From contig NZ_MUNW01000032.1 in NCBI RefSeq assembly GCF_002002725.1, positions 434,001-498,000 of the forward strand: 64,000 nt of DNA. The letters run 5' to 3'. Made by a program: the position numbers and the translations under genes. Of this stretch, positions 17,476 through 26,136 are shown piece after piece (within the stretch, counting starts at the first letter, position 1; each line of letters begins with the position of its first letter). The stretch comes from Sinorhizobium sp. A49 (GTDB taxonomy: Bacteria; Pseudomonadota; Alphaproteobacteria; Rhizobiales; Rhizobiaceae). Under the pieces are notes generated by a model. That model saw only the letters and a program-made list of their open reading frames with translations, made no database searches and had not been told where the DNA came from.

Positions 17476-20081
17476 TTCTTCATCACTCCCTTGAGGCCGC
17501 CGCCGATCAGGAATGTCGCATCCATCAAGGCAAGGATCGGATTGATGCCGCCACTCGCCACGAGGTAGCGCGGCTGCCAGTGCGGGTGGAATTTCGACTT
17601 GAAGGCACGAAGTCCCTTGAAGTTGTAGAAGCGTTCGCCGTGTTCGAAGAAGGTCCGCCCAGCCCGGTCCCAGACCGGCGCGATCTGGCGCGAGGACATG
17701 CCCGAGAGCGGCGCCATGCCGAGATTGAAGGTGCGGTATCCTTCCGCCTTCAGGTATTCCATCACCTGGGCGAAGAGGAAATCCATCGATCCCTTGGGTG
17801 CATCCGGCGCAAAGCGCATGAGATCGACGGTGCCTTCCTGCTTCGTCGCGGTCACCAGGATATTGGCAAAGGCGACGATCCGCCCCTCGTAAGTCAGGAC
17901 GGCGACTGGTTGTTCGGCCACATAATCAGGGTCGAAGGCCCCGAGGGAAAAACCCTTCTCCTTGGCGTTGTGGTGGGCGAGCCAGGCATCGGAAATCGCG
18001 GTCAGTTCGCCCATGATCGAGGGAACGTCTGCCGGCGCGACCATCTTGAACGCGAGCCCGTCCCGCTTGGCGCGGCTGACCTGCTGGCGAAGATTGGCCC
18101 ATTTGCCGCCCTTCATCTCGAACCGTGAGAGATCGACATGGGCGAGTTCTCCAAGCCTGAAGGCGCGCAGCCCCGCATCGGCGTAGTAGGCAAGCCCGAG
18201 CGGCGAAACCTGATAGAACACCGCGCGGCAGCCGCTGGCGCGCGCCGTCTCGATGAATTGCCAGATCAATTCCGGCCAGGCATCGACAGGACCCACCGGA
18301 TCGAACAGCGCGATCCACGAGCGGGCGCGCTGGCCATACATGATGAAGCCGCGGCCGTCGGCGGAAAACATCAGGCTCTTGTCGCCCATGCGCACCAGAT
18401 TGGCATCCGACATGTCCTGCGCCTCGACGATCGCCAGGGCCTGCTCCATGGCATCGTCGCTTGCCGGCTCTGCCCCCGAGGCCGCCGGGCGCATCAGGCT
18501 CCAGATGGCAATGGCGCTGGCGCCGATGGTGACGCCGAGCAGCGCCCGCAGACCGCGCGGCGCTTCAGCGGAGAATTCGAACTGCCACCAGAGTTCATGG
18601 CTGTAGTCGACGTCGCGATAGACGAACATGAGAACGACAAATCCGCCGAGGCAGATGACGCCGAGCGCGGTCAGCCACGGCAGCGTCAGCGCCTGGCCGA
18701 AGAGCGAAGCCGGCCGCACGAACAGGCGGCGGCTGACGATGAGGCCGACAAGGAAGAAGGCCAGCGTGCCGGCCTCGACCAGCGCAACCGCCTTGATCAG
18801 CGACAGCAGCAGTGCGGCAACGGCGATTGCGACCGACGCCCACCAGGCACCATCGAGCCGCTGTGCCAGGCCGCGCGATACGATAACGAGAGCCAAGCCG
18901 AGCAGGCTTGCCAGAAAATGCGCGCCCTCGACGATCGGCAGCGGCAGCAAGCCCTCGAGGAACGCAAGGTTTTCATCCGGCGTCGGTGTGACGCTCGACA
19001 GCACCAGCATAATCGCCAGTACGATCCCGAGTGTCGCCAACAAAAGCGGCGTGATGCGGCCGCCGATTCGGCGCACGCTGGAGGCGACGGGATGGCCGGA
19101 CAGTTGGCGCAGCTCGATGCCGATGACGACGCCGATCGCGATCAGCAGCGGCAGGACATGGTAGATGACGCGGTAGAGAACCAGCGCGCCGAGGATCGTG
19201 TCGACATCGGCGCTGTGACCCAGCGTGGCGATGATGATCGTCTCAAATACACCGAGACCGGCCGGCACGTGGCTGAGCACACCGATGCCGACGGCCAGCG
19301 AATAGATCGCCAGGAAGGCGGGCCATCCGATCGTGCCTGCGGGAAGCAGCACGTAGAGCACGGTGGCCGATGCCGCCAGATCCAGCGCCGTGATGAGGAA
19401 CTGGCGCGAGGACGTGCGCGAATCCGGCATCCGCAGCGCAAAGCGCCCAATGGTCACCTCATGCCCGTCTCGCCCTTTGACGAAGACGGCAAGCACGGTG
19501 CCGAGGATGGCCACGGCGATCATGCGCAGCCAGAAGGGGTCGAGCCCCGTCAGGGGCGCCACATATTCGCCGACGGCAAGCAGGCTCAGGCACGTGACCG
19601 TCAAGAGCCCAAGGCCGAAGGCCAGCGTGACGAAGGCAATGATCCGGGCGATGTTTTCCGGTTCGATGCCCAGGCGCGAATAGGCGCGATAGCGGATGGC
19701 GCCGCCGCTCAAGGCGCCAAATCCGGCCGTATTGCCGACCGCGTAGGCGCAGGCCGCCGTCAACGCGACATCAGCATAGGGGAGCTTTCGCCGGACATAA
19801 TCGAGCGCGCCGACGTCATAGAAGGTAAGTGCGAAGAAGCTCAGGGCGGTGAAGAGAATAGCCGCAACGACGGAAGTCCAGCTGGTATCGGCAAGCGCCT
19901 GGACCACGTCGTCATATTGAACCTCGGAGGTCAGATGGAAGATCGCAAGGCCGAAGAGGCCGATGACCAGCAAGGTTGCGAGCGCCTGAAGGTAGCGCCG
20001 GTTACGACGCAGGAAGGGCCTCCACCCTGCCTCGACCTGCTGATCGTCTTTGGCTGCACGTTCCGCAAGGGAGGACGTCAT
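17472..20081 (-). CDS. lpiA: Bifunctional lysylphosphatidylglycerol flippase/synthetase (MprF/LpiA)
   Basis: This 869-residue membrane protein charges phosphatidylglycerol with lysine from Lys-tRNA and flips it to the outer leaflet, making the surface less anionic. The N-terminal part (to about residue 540) has about 14 hydrophobic segments with a flippase-like core (GNTAGFGALSGGAIRYR). The C-terminal DUF2156 synthase domain contains MFSADGRGFIMYGQRARSWIALFDPVGP, LRQQVSRAKRDGL, and FNLGMAPLSGM. In Rhizobium and Sinorhizobium the gene is induced at low pH. It forms a coupled pair with acvB. A possible promoter lies at 20147-20175. Confidence 0.93.
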   Translation of the reverse strand: MTSSLAERAAKDDQQVEAGWRPFLRRNRRYLQALATLLVIGLFGLAIFHLTSEVQYDDVVQALADTSWTSVVAAILFTALSFFALTFYDVGALDYVRRKLPYADVALTAACAYAVGNTAGFGALSGGAIRYRAYSRLGIEPENIARIIAFVTLAFGLGLLTVTCLSLLAVGEYVAPLTGLDPFWLRMIAVAILGTVLAVFVKGRDGHEVTIGRFALRMPDSRTSSRQFLITALDLAASATVLYVLLPAGTIGWPAFLAIYSLAVGIGVLSHVPAGLGVFETIIIATLGHSADVDTILGALVLYRVIYHVLPLLIAIGVVIGIELRQLSGHPVASSVRRIGGRITPLLLATLGIVLAIMLVLSSVTPTPDENLAFLEGLLPLPIVEGAHFLASLLGLALVIVSRGLAQRLDGAWWASVAIAVAALLLSLIKAVALVEAGTLAFFLVGLIVSRRLFVRPASLFGQALTLPWLTALGVICLGGFVVLMFVYRDVDYSHELWWQFEFSAEAPRGLRALLGVTIGASAIAIWSLMRPAASGAEPASDDAMEQALAIVEAQDMSDANLVRMGDKSLMFSADGRGFIMYGQRARSWIALFDPVGPVDAWPELIWQFIETARASGCRAVFYQVSPLGLAYYADAGLRAFRLGELAHVDLSRFEMKGGKWANLRQQVSRAKRDGLAFKMVAPADVPSIMGELTAISDAWLAHHNAKEKGFSLGAFDPDYVAEQPVAVLTYEGRIVAFANILVTATKQEGTVDLMRFAPDAPKGSMDFLFAQVMEYLKAEGYRTFNLGMAPLSGMSSRQIAPVWDRAGRTFFEHGERFYNFKGLRAFKSKFHPHWQPRYLVASGGINPILALMDATFLIGGGLKGVMKK

Positions 20082-20146
20082 GGGTGGCCCATGTCATTGA
20101 TGAAGACATCAGCGCTGTAGCCTACCGGAGAACGATCAAAAAGTGA

Positions 20147-20175
20147 AATATCCGTAATGTATTGTTTGCTTACAA
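20147..20175 (-). promoter_or_regulatory. Possible sigma-70 promoter of lpiA
   Basis: On the minus strand TTGTAA is followed after 17 nt by GATATT, about 65 nt before the lpiA start, in a locally AT-rich 100-bp gap. The match to consensus is modest, and any acid-response operator is not evident. Confidence 0.3.
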
Positions 20176-20184
20176 AACAACACC

Positions 20185-20781
20185 TTATGCACTAAGCTTG
20201 GCCCGGTTCAGTTGCGCCCACTGTAGCAGCATGATGGTTTTGCCATCGCAGATCTCGCCGGTCACGATCATGCCGAACGCTTCGTCGAATGGAATTTCAA
20301 GCACTTCGATATCTTCGCCCTCGTGCGCCAGACCGCCGCCGTCGCCGGCCTTTTCGGTGACATCGATGAGGCCGACGAAAAAGCTGGTCCGCTCGGTAAG
20401 CGAACCCGGGCTCATATAGGCATCGAACAGGTGGGTGACCTTGCCGACGTGATAGCCGGTCTCCTCCAAAGCCTCGCGGCAGATCGCCACCTCTGGAGTA
20501 TCATCGTCGAGCAGGCCGGCCGGCGCCTCGATCATGTAGGCGGGATCGCCCTGCAGCAGCACCGGCACGCGCAACTGGCGAACGAGCACGATGCTTTGCC
20601 GCTTTGGATCGAATAGCAGGATGGTCGCGGCGCGGCCGTGGTCATGAACTTCACGCGTGAGCGTCACGGTTTCGCCGTCGGACATGTCCTGCTCAAGCGT
20701 GATTTCCTCCAGATGGATGAAACCTTCCGAGAGCGTGCGCCGCCCGATGATCCTGACGCGCGGGTCTTGGTGTTTCGTCAT
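20185..20781 (-). CDS. nudK: Nudix hydrolase, NudK-like (GDP-mannose pyrophosphatase)
   Basis: The 198-residue protein carries a Nudix box ending in REALEETGY, preceded by AGLLDDDTPEVAIC. The distal Glu of the canonical box is Asp and the spacing from Gly is one shorter, as in E. coli NudK (AGLLDNDEPEV...). With MSPGSLTERTSFFV this points to the NudK/ADP-ribose pyrophosphatase group, which hydrolyses GDP-mannose and related nucleotide sugars. ATG 20781 fits the family N-terminus; a longer frame to 20832 would overlap the start of the next gene region. The CDF gene lies upstream on the same strand, about 48 nt away. Confidence 0.85.
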   Translation of the reverse strand: MTKHQDPRVRIIGRRTLSEGFIHLEEITLEQDMSDGETVTLTREVHDHGRAATILLFDPKRQSIVLVRQLRVPVLLQGDPAYMIEAPAGLLDDDTPEVAICREALEETGYHVGKVTHLFDAYMSPGSLTERTSFFVGLIDVTEKAGDGGGLAHEGEDIEVLEIPFDEAFGMIVTGEICDGKTIMLLQWAQLNRAKLSA

Positions 20782-20828
20782 AGGTGGTCCTTGATCGGGA
20801 AAGGATGGAAAGCGGTCGCAGCCGACCG

Positions 20829-21722
20829 TCAATGAATATGTTCCGAAGGCGCGCAGCTTTCGCGCTCCATCTGCAAGGTCGTGTGGTGCAGGTCGAACTC
20901 GTCGCGCAAGCGCTGTTCGATCGCACGGCGGACCATTTCGCCGTCGGCCTCTTCCGCCAGAACGACATGCGCCGTCAGCGACGGCTGGCTCTGGGTGATC
21001 GCCCAGAGGTGCAGGTCATGCACAGAGGCGACGTCAGGCACGGTGGTGATCGCCGCATGGACATCCGCCAGGCGCATGCCCGGTGGCACGCCTTCCAAGA
21101 GAATGTTGACGCACTCCTTCAAGAGAACCCAAGTGCGCGGGAAAACCATGAAGCCGATGCCCACGGCGAGCAACGAATCGACCCACTGCCAGCCGGTGAA
21201 CCAGATGATCGCCGCACCTGCTATCACCGCCACCGATCCGAGCATGTCCGACCAGACCTCGAGATAGGCACCCCTGACGTTGAGGCTCTCTTCCTTGTGG
21301 CTGGTCAGAAGCCGCATCGAAATCAGGTTGACCACGAGACCGACGATGGCGATCAGCAGCATGCCGCCGGACTGGATCTCCTGCGGCAGCGACAGGCGCT
21401 GCCAGGCCTCGTAGAGAATGTAGAAGGCAACGGCGAGCAATAGCAGGGCGTTGAAGGCGGCCGCGAGAATCTCGAAGCGGGCATAGCCATAGGTGCGCAG
21501 CAGATCCGACGGCCGGCGGCCGACATGGATGGCGACCAGCGCAATCGCGAGAGCGGCCGCATCGGTCAGCATGTGCATCGCATCCGAGATCAGCGCCAAG
21601 CTGCCGGTCAGAATGCCGCCTACGACCTCGGCCAGCATGAAGCCGCCAGTCAGCCCGAGCGCGCCCCAGAGGCGCGAGACCGGCGTGTTGCTGACATCCG
21701 CATGTTGATGGTCGCCGCTCAT
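20829..21722 (-). CDS. Cation diffusion facilitator (zinc-type) exporter
   Basis: The 297-residue protein has six transmembrane helices and a C-terminal cytoplasmic domain, the standard CDF layout. The metal-site motifs are HxxxD-type: SDAMHMLTDA in TM2 and YLEVWSDMLGS in TM5. Both ends are His-rich (GDHQH near residue 3, HIH at the C-terminus), consistent with Zn, Cd or Co delivery. The C-terminal domain keeps VPDVASVHDLHLWAI. It exports divalent metals in exchange for protons and belongs to the CzcD/ZitB branch. It follows the molybdoenzyme gene by 15 nt and may share its transcript. Confidence 0.92.
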   Translation of the reverse strand: MSGDHQHADVSNTPVSRLWGALGLTGGFMLAEVVGGILTGSLALISDAMHMLTDAAALAIALVAIHVGRRPSDLLRTYGYARFEILAAAFNALLLLAVAFYILYEAWQRLSLPQEIQSGGMLLIAIVGLVVNLISMRLLTSHKEESLNVRGAYLEVWSDMLGSVAVIAGAAIIWFTGWQWVDSLLAVGIGFMVFPRTWVLLKECVNILLEGVPPGMRLADVHAAITTVPDVASVHDLHLWAITQSQPSLTAHVVLAEEADGEMVRRAIEQRLRDEFDLHHTTLQMERESCAPSEHIH

Positions 21723-21737
21723 CGATGCATCCCGTGG

Positions 21738-23855
21738 CTAGGGGGCGGGTCGGACCCAGACCCTGTTGTCGTGGAATGCCGCGCCGCCGTAGGGCGCAAC
21801 CGCGTCGGCACCGGTAAGCACGTTGATGCCCTCGCCGTCGAGGTGGGCGCCGTTGGGCCACAGGCCCTCGGCGATCACCACGCCGCGCCGCGCGCCGCCA
21901 CCGACTGTGACGTGCAGGCGCACCTCGCCGCGTTGATTGCCGAGCTTGACGATGTCACCGTCGCCGACACCGAGCGACGCGGCATCGTCCGCATGCATCA
22001 TCACCAGCGGGCGCACTTCCTTCTGGATCGAGGACGGGGTCTCGGCGAAGGTCGAGTTGAGGAAGGATCGGGCCGGCGACGTCGCCAAACGGAAAGGGTG
22101 GTCCGCGTCTGCGACTTCGATCAGATCGACATGGTCGGGGAATTCCGGCAGCGCCGCATGCGGCCCCTGCAGACCCATCGACTTCGGCGGGCGGTTCGGC
22201 GCCGGCGTGCCGGTCCAGTCCGCCTTGAAGCGGAACTTGCCGTCGGGGTGGCCGAAGCCGTTCAGATAATGCGCGTCCTCGAACGCTGGCTGACAGTCGA
22301 GCCACTTCTCGCGCTTCATCTCGTCATAGCCGATGCCGTAATTGGCAAGCAGCCGGTCGATATGTTCGCGCTCGCTCAACCCGAAGCCGGAATGATCGGC
22401 AACACCGAGCCGCCTCGCCAGCTCCTCGATGACGAAGAGATTGGTGCGCACGGTCGATGGCGGTTCTACCACCTTGGGCCCGATCAGGATGTGCTGATGC
22501 CCCCCGCCCCGATAGAGGTCGTCATGTTCCAGGAACATGGTCGCTGGCAGCACGATATCGGCGAGCTGCGCCGTGTCGGTCATGAACTGTTCGTGTACCG
22601 CGACGAACAGGTCGTCCCTCAGGAATCCACGTTTCACCAGCCGTTGTTCCGGTGCGACGTTCACCGGATTGGTGTTCTGGATCAGCATGGCCGTCACGGG
22701 GCCGCCATGGCGCAGCGCCTCGGCATCGCCGGTCAGCACCCGGCCGATCTGCGACTGGTCGAGCATACGCACGTCGGGGTCGTGGAACGCGGTACCGATG
22801 AGTTCGCGTTTGTCGAGCTTGAAGATGTCGTTGTTGGAGTGAAAGGCCCCGCCGCCTTCGTGTTTCCACGATCCGAGTACCGTCGCAATCGAGGCGGCGG
22901 CGTGGATCGCCACCGAGCCGTTGCGCTGGCGGGTGAAGCCATAACCGAGGCGGAAATAGCTCTTCGGCGTCGTACCGACGAGTTGGGCAAACGCCTCGAT
23001 TTCCTCGACGGAAAGCCCTGTTATCACGGATGCCCATTCGGGCGTGCGCGACTTCAGGTGCGCTTCGAGCCCTGCCGGATCATCGGCGAATTCGGCCATA
23101 TAGGCGCGGTCTGCATAGCCGTCGCGGAAGGCGACATGCATGACCGCACAGGCGAGTGCGGCATCCGTTCCCGGTTTCAGCACCAGGCCCATATCGGCCT
23201 GCTTGACCGTGGGGTTGTCATAGATGTCGATGACCACGATCTTGGCACCCCGCTCCTTGCGGGCCTTGACCGCGTGGGTCATGACGTTGACCTGGGTGGC
23301 AACCGCATTCGTACCCCAGATCACCACGCAGTCGGATTTCGCCATCTCACGCGGATCGGGGCCACGCAGCGACCCGGTCGCCATCGAAAAACCGGTCCAG
23401 GCCATATTGGTGCAGATCGAGCCGAAGAAGCCGGAATAGCGCTTGGCGTGGCGTAAGCGGTCGATGGAATCGCGCTGCACCTGGCCCATGGTGCCGGCGT
23501 AGAAATAGGGCCAGATGGCCTCGGCTCCATGCTTCTGCTCGGCCTTGACGAATTGGTCGGCGATTTCGTCGAGCGCCGCCTCCCAGGAAATCTCCTGCCA
23601 GTTGCCGCCGCCCTTTGGTCCGACGCGGCGCTGTGGCACCATCAGCCTGTCGGGATGATAGATGCGCTCGGAATAGCGAGCGACCTTGGCGCAGATGACG
23701 CCAGCGGTATATGTGTTGGCGGCGGCGCCACGGACGCGGCCGATCCGGCCTTCGGCCGTCAGGTCGACTTCGAGTGCGCAGGCCGAGGGACAGTCGTGCG
23801 GACAGACGGAGTTGCCGATCGACTTTTCTGCTTTGATGGGGGTCGCAACGTTCAT
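21738..23855 (-). CDS. Molybdopterin oxidoreductase, cytoplasmic
   Basis: The 705-residue protein belongs to the DMSO reductase/formate dehydrogenase-like superfamily. A [4Fe-4S] motif at the N-terminus reads C-x3-C-x3-C-x28-C (CPHDCPSAC ... ICAK), followed by RIYHPDRL and the cofactor-binding regions VVIWGTNAVATQ and VLPATMFLEHDD. The C-terminal part (NSTFAETPS, DGDIVKLGNQRGEV) is the molydopterin dinucleotide-binding barrel. No Tat signal is present, so it is predicted to be cytoplasmic. No electron-transfer subunit adjoins it. The electron donor and acceptor are unknown. Start 23855 was chosen over 23879 on family likeness. Confidence 0.88.
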   Translation of the reverse strand: MNVATPIKAEKSIGNSVCPHDCPSACALEVDLTAEGRIGRVRGAAANTYTAGVICAKVARYSERIYHPDRLMVPQRRVGPKGGGNWQEISWEAALDEIADQFVKAEQKHGAEAIWPYFYAGTMGQVQRDSIDRLRHAKRYSGFFGSICTNMAWTGFSMATGSLRGPDPREMAKSDCVVIWGTNAVATQVNVMTHAVKARKERGAKIVVIDIYDNPTVKQADMGLVLKPGTDAALACAVMHVAFRDGYADRAYMAEFADDPAGLEAHLKSRTPEWASVITGLSVEEIEAFAQLVGTTPKSYFRLGYGFTRQRNGSVAIHAAASIATVLGSWKHEGGGAFHSNNDIFKLDKRELIGTAFHDPDVRMLDQSQIGRVLTGDAEALRHGGPVTAMLIQNTNPVNVAPEQRLVKRGFLRDDLFVAVHEQFMTDTAQLADIVLPATMFLEHDDLYRGGGHQHILIGPKVVEPPSTVRTNLFVIEELARRLGVADHSGFGLSEREHIDRLLANYGIGYDEMKREKWLDCQPAFEDAHYLNGFGHPDGKFRFKADWTGTPAPNRPPKSMGLQGPHAALPEFPDHVDLIEVADADHPFRLATSPARSFLNSTFAETPSSIQKEVRPLVMMHADDAASLGVGDGDIVKLGNQRGEVRLHVTVGGGARRGVVIAEGLWPNGAHLDGEGINVLTGADAVAPYGGAAFHDNRVWVRPAP

Positions 23856-23942
23856 GGCTTTTCTATATGGCATCGACAATCGGGCTCAAAGAGCCAAACA
23901 CTCATCCATCGAAACAATTGATAACAGCCATCGGCGGCCCTC

Positions 23943-24815
23943 ATGAATTATCGGCATATCTATCACGCGGGCAATTTCGCCGATGTTCTCAAGCATGCGG
24001 TGCTGGCCCGGCTCGTCACCTATCTCCAGCAGAAGGAGAAGGCGTTTCGAGTTCTCGACACCCACGCGGGTATCGGTCTCTACGACCTGTCGAGCGAAGA
24101 GGCCCAGAAGACGGGCGAATGGCGCGACGGCATCGGCCGGCTGCTCGACGGTGACCTGCCGGCACCGGTCGCTGCCATCCTAGAACCCTATCTCGCGACC
24201 GTTCGCGAGCTCAATCCCGCCTCTGAACTGACGCGTTACCCAGGCTCTCCGAAGCTGGTCCGCATGCTCTTTCGCCCGCAGGACCGTCTGTCGGCGATGG
24301 AATTGCACCCGGATGACTACGAGACGCTGCACCGGCTCTTCGACGGCGACTTCCAGAGCCGGATCACCGAGCTCGACGGCTGGCTGGCGCTCGGCGCCCA
24401 CCTGCCGCCCAAGGAAAAGCGCGGCCTGATCCTCGTCGATCCGCCCTTCGAGATCGAGGGCGAATACGAGCGGCTCGCCGACGGCCTTGCCAAAGGCTAT
24501 CGCCGCTTTACCGGCGGCACCTTCTGCCTGTGGTATCCGCTGAAAAAAAATGCGCCGATCAAGGCGTTCCATGAGGCGCTCAAGGCGCTCGAAATCCCGA
24601 AGATGCTCTGCGCCGAACTTTCGGTCCGCAGCGACCGCGAGACGACCGGGCTTTCGGGCTCGGGCCTCATCATCGTCAACCCGCCCTTCACGCTCAAGGG
24701 CGAACTCGACGTGTTGTTGCCCTTCCTGAAAACCCGGCTCGGACAGGACCGTTTCGCTTCGTCGCGCTGCTTCTGGCTGCGTGGTGAAGAAGCAGCAACC
24801 CGGGCCCTTGACTGA
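23943..24815 (+). CDS. rlmJ: 23S rRNA (adenine(2030)-N6)-methyltransferase RlmJ
   Basis: The 290-residue product begins with MNYRHIYHAGNFADVLKH, the RlmJ signature. The SAM region contains VLDTHAGIGLYDL, and the catalytic [DN]PP[FY] motif appears as LVDPPFE, as expected for an N6-adenine methyltransferase. The protein modifies A2030 of 23S rRNA during ribosome assembly. It is divergent from the molybdoenzyme, with an 87-nt gap, and a small secreted protein follows. Confidence 0.94.
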   Translation: MNYRHIYHAGNFADVLKHAVLARLVTYLQQKEKAFRVLDTHAGIGLYDLSSEEAQKTGEWRDGIGRLLDGDLPAPVAAILEPYLATVRELNPASELTRYPGSPKLVRMLFRPQDRLSAMELHPDDYETLHRLFDGDFQSRITELDGWLALGAHLPPKEKRGLILVDPPFEIEGEYERLADGLAKGYRRFTGGTFCLWYPLKKNAPIKAFHEALKALEIPKMLCAELSVRSDRETTGLSGSGLIIVNPPFTLKGELDVLLPFLKTRLGQDRFASSRCFWLRGEEAATRALD

Positions 24816-24862
24816 AAGGCTCGGAAGGCCGCAATCTTGCGAGACGATCCAGGGAGACGCCC

Positions 24863-25315
24863 ATGACTCGCAAGCTCGCCGCAACGCTTCTGGCCTCGCT
24901 TTCCTTCGCCGCCGCGACGGCGCCCACGGCCACGGCCACGGCCGCCGACTATCTCGGAACTTACCGCGACCAGCCAACATCCTATAGCGCGGGTGTGTGT
25001 GGCGACGCCTCGGTCCTCGGCTTCATCACCTCGCGGTTCGAGTACAGGGCCACGAACTATCTGCACGCCAATCTCTCGATTGCCGAGATCCGCAACATGG
25101 GCCAGAACCGGCTTGAGCTGCGGGATTACACACACCGTGTCGAGCGCGAATACTGCCGCGCAACAGCCGTCATGACCGACGGAGAGCAGCGGTCGCTCTA
25201 TTACCTTATCGAGCGCAACTGGGGCTTTGCCGGCATCGGCCGGAGCATCGAGTTCTGCGTTGGGGGCCTCGACCCCTGGTACGTCTACGGCGCGCATTGC
25301 GCTTCGCTTCGCTGA
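24863..25315 (+). CDS. Small secreted cysteine-containing protein
   Basis: The 150-residue product has a clear signal peptide (about 27 residues, ending in TATATA before ADYLGTY). The mature part holds four cysteines (VCGDAS, EYCRAT, EFCVGG, AHCASL), which could form two disulfide bonds, and is rich in Tyr and Arg. I do not recognise a family. It ends 2 nt before the ATG of the RNase T2 lipoprotein, so the two are translationally linked. A periplasmic partner or modulator of that enzyme is conceivable, but this is only inference from context. Confidence 0.75.
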   Translation: MTRKLAATLLASLSFAAATAPTATATAADYLGTYRDQPTSYSAGVCGDASVLGFITSRFEYRATNYLHANLSIAEIRNMGQNRLELRDYTHRVEREYCRATAVMTDGEQRSLYYLIERNWGFAGIGRSIEFCVGGLDPWYVYGAHCASLR

Positions 25316-25317
25316 TC

Positions 25318-26034
25318 ATGCCAAGGCATTGCCGACAGCGCCGGCTCCTGCCGGCGCTTTTCTTTGCGCTGGCGCTTGCGGGCTGCAGCGACGACAGCGC
25401 GCAGAAGAAGCCGCCAGCGCAAGCTCCTGAGCCCCAAAAGGCCGATATCGCCGTTCCGATTGGCCAGGGATTCGACTTCTACGTTCTCTCGCTCTCGTGG
25501 TCGCCGACTTGGTGCGACGACAACGATCCCTCCGGCAAGACCGGTCAGTGCAAGACAGGCAGCAATCGCGGGCTGATCGTGCACGGGCTGTGGCCGCAGA
25601 ACGATCGGGGCTACCCCGATTTCTGCCCGACGCGGCAATCGGATCGTGTACCGGACACACTCGGCCGCCAATATCTCGACCTTATCCCGTCCATGGGGCT
25701 GATCGGACACCAATGGCGCAAGCATGGCACCTGTTCGGGCCTCAGCCAGCAGGACTATTTCGCCGTCACCCGGGCGGCGCGTGAGCGCGTCGTATTGCCG
25801 GAGGAACTCAGTGCACCGCGTCGGGAAAATTCGCTTTCCGTAAGCGCGATAGAGGCGGGCTTCGTGGCCAGAAATCCCGGCATGACGACCAACGCGGTCG
25901 CTGTTACCTGCGAGGGCAAGCGGCTGGAGGAAATCAGGATCTGCTTCGACAAGAGGCTGAACTTCCGCCCGTGCCCGGAGGTCGATCGCCAGGCCTGCCG
26001 AAGGGACACCGTCATCCTGCCGCCGGCATCCTAG
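25318..26034 (+). CDS. RNase T2 family lipoprotein
   Basis: The 238-residue protein has a lipoprotein signal (ALFFALALAGC) that should anchor it to the outer or inner membrane facing the periplasm. Both RNase T2 active-site segments are present: LIVHGLWPQ (CAS I) and IGHQWRKHGTC (CAS II). In CAS II the usual catalytic Glu before the aromatic residue is Gln. Such enzymes cleave RNA through a 2',3'-cyclic phosphate intermediate. The ATG at 25318 is preferred to an in-frame TTG at 25297 that would overlap the previous gene. There are eight or more Cys in the mature part, consistent with disulfides. Confidence 0.9.
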   Translation: MPRHCRQRRLLPALFFALALAGCSDDSAQKKPPAQAPEPQKADIAVPIGQGFDFYVLSLSWSPTWCDDNDPSGKTGQCKTGSNRGLIVHGLWPQNDRGYPDFCPTRQSDRVPDTLGRQYLDLIPSMGLIGHQWRKHGTCSGLSQQDYFAVTRAARERVVLPEELSAPRRENSLSVSAIEAGFVARNPGMTTNAVAVTCEGKRLEEIRICFDKRLNFRPCPEVDRQACRRDTVILPPAS

Positions 26035-26136
26035 GTCGATGCCCGGGGGGCACCACATGCGGTCCGCCATTTTGAAACAGCGCCTAGCCTTCCGTTCTTC
26101 TGTTCGGGAGCCATGCGCGAAAGGGAAAGATGCTCG

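Noticed and set aside
18138-20120. Open frame of 660 codons antisense to lpiA
   Set aside because: It is composed of Arg/Asp/Gln/Gly-rich sequence with no domain and mirrors a well-supported membrane protein on the other strand; this is a codon-bias shadow.
21525-23456. Open frame of 643 codons antisense to the molybdoenzyme and CDF genes
   Set aside because: It runs across two real genes on the other strand and has no protein-like features.
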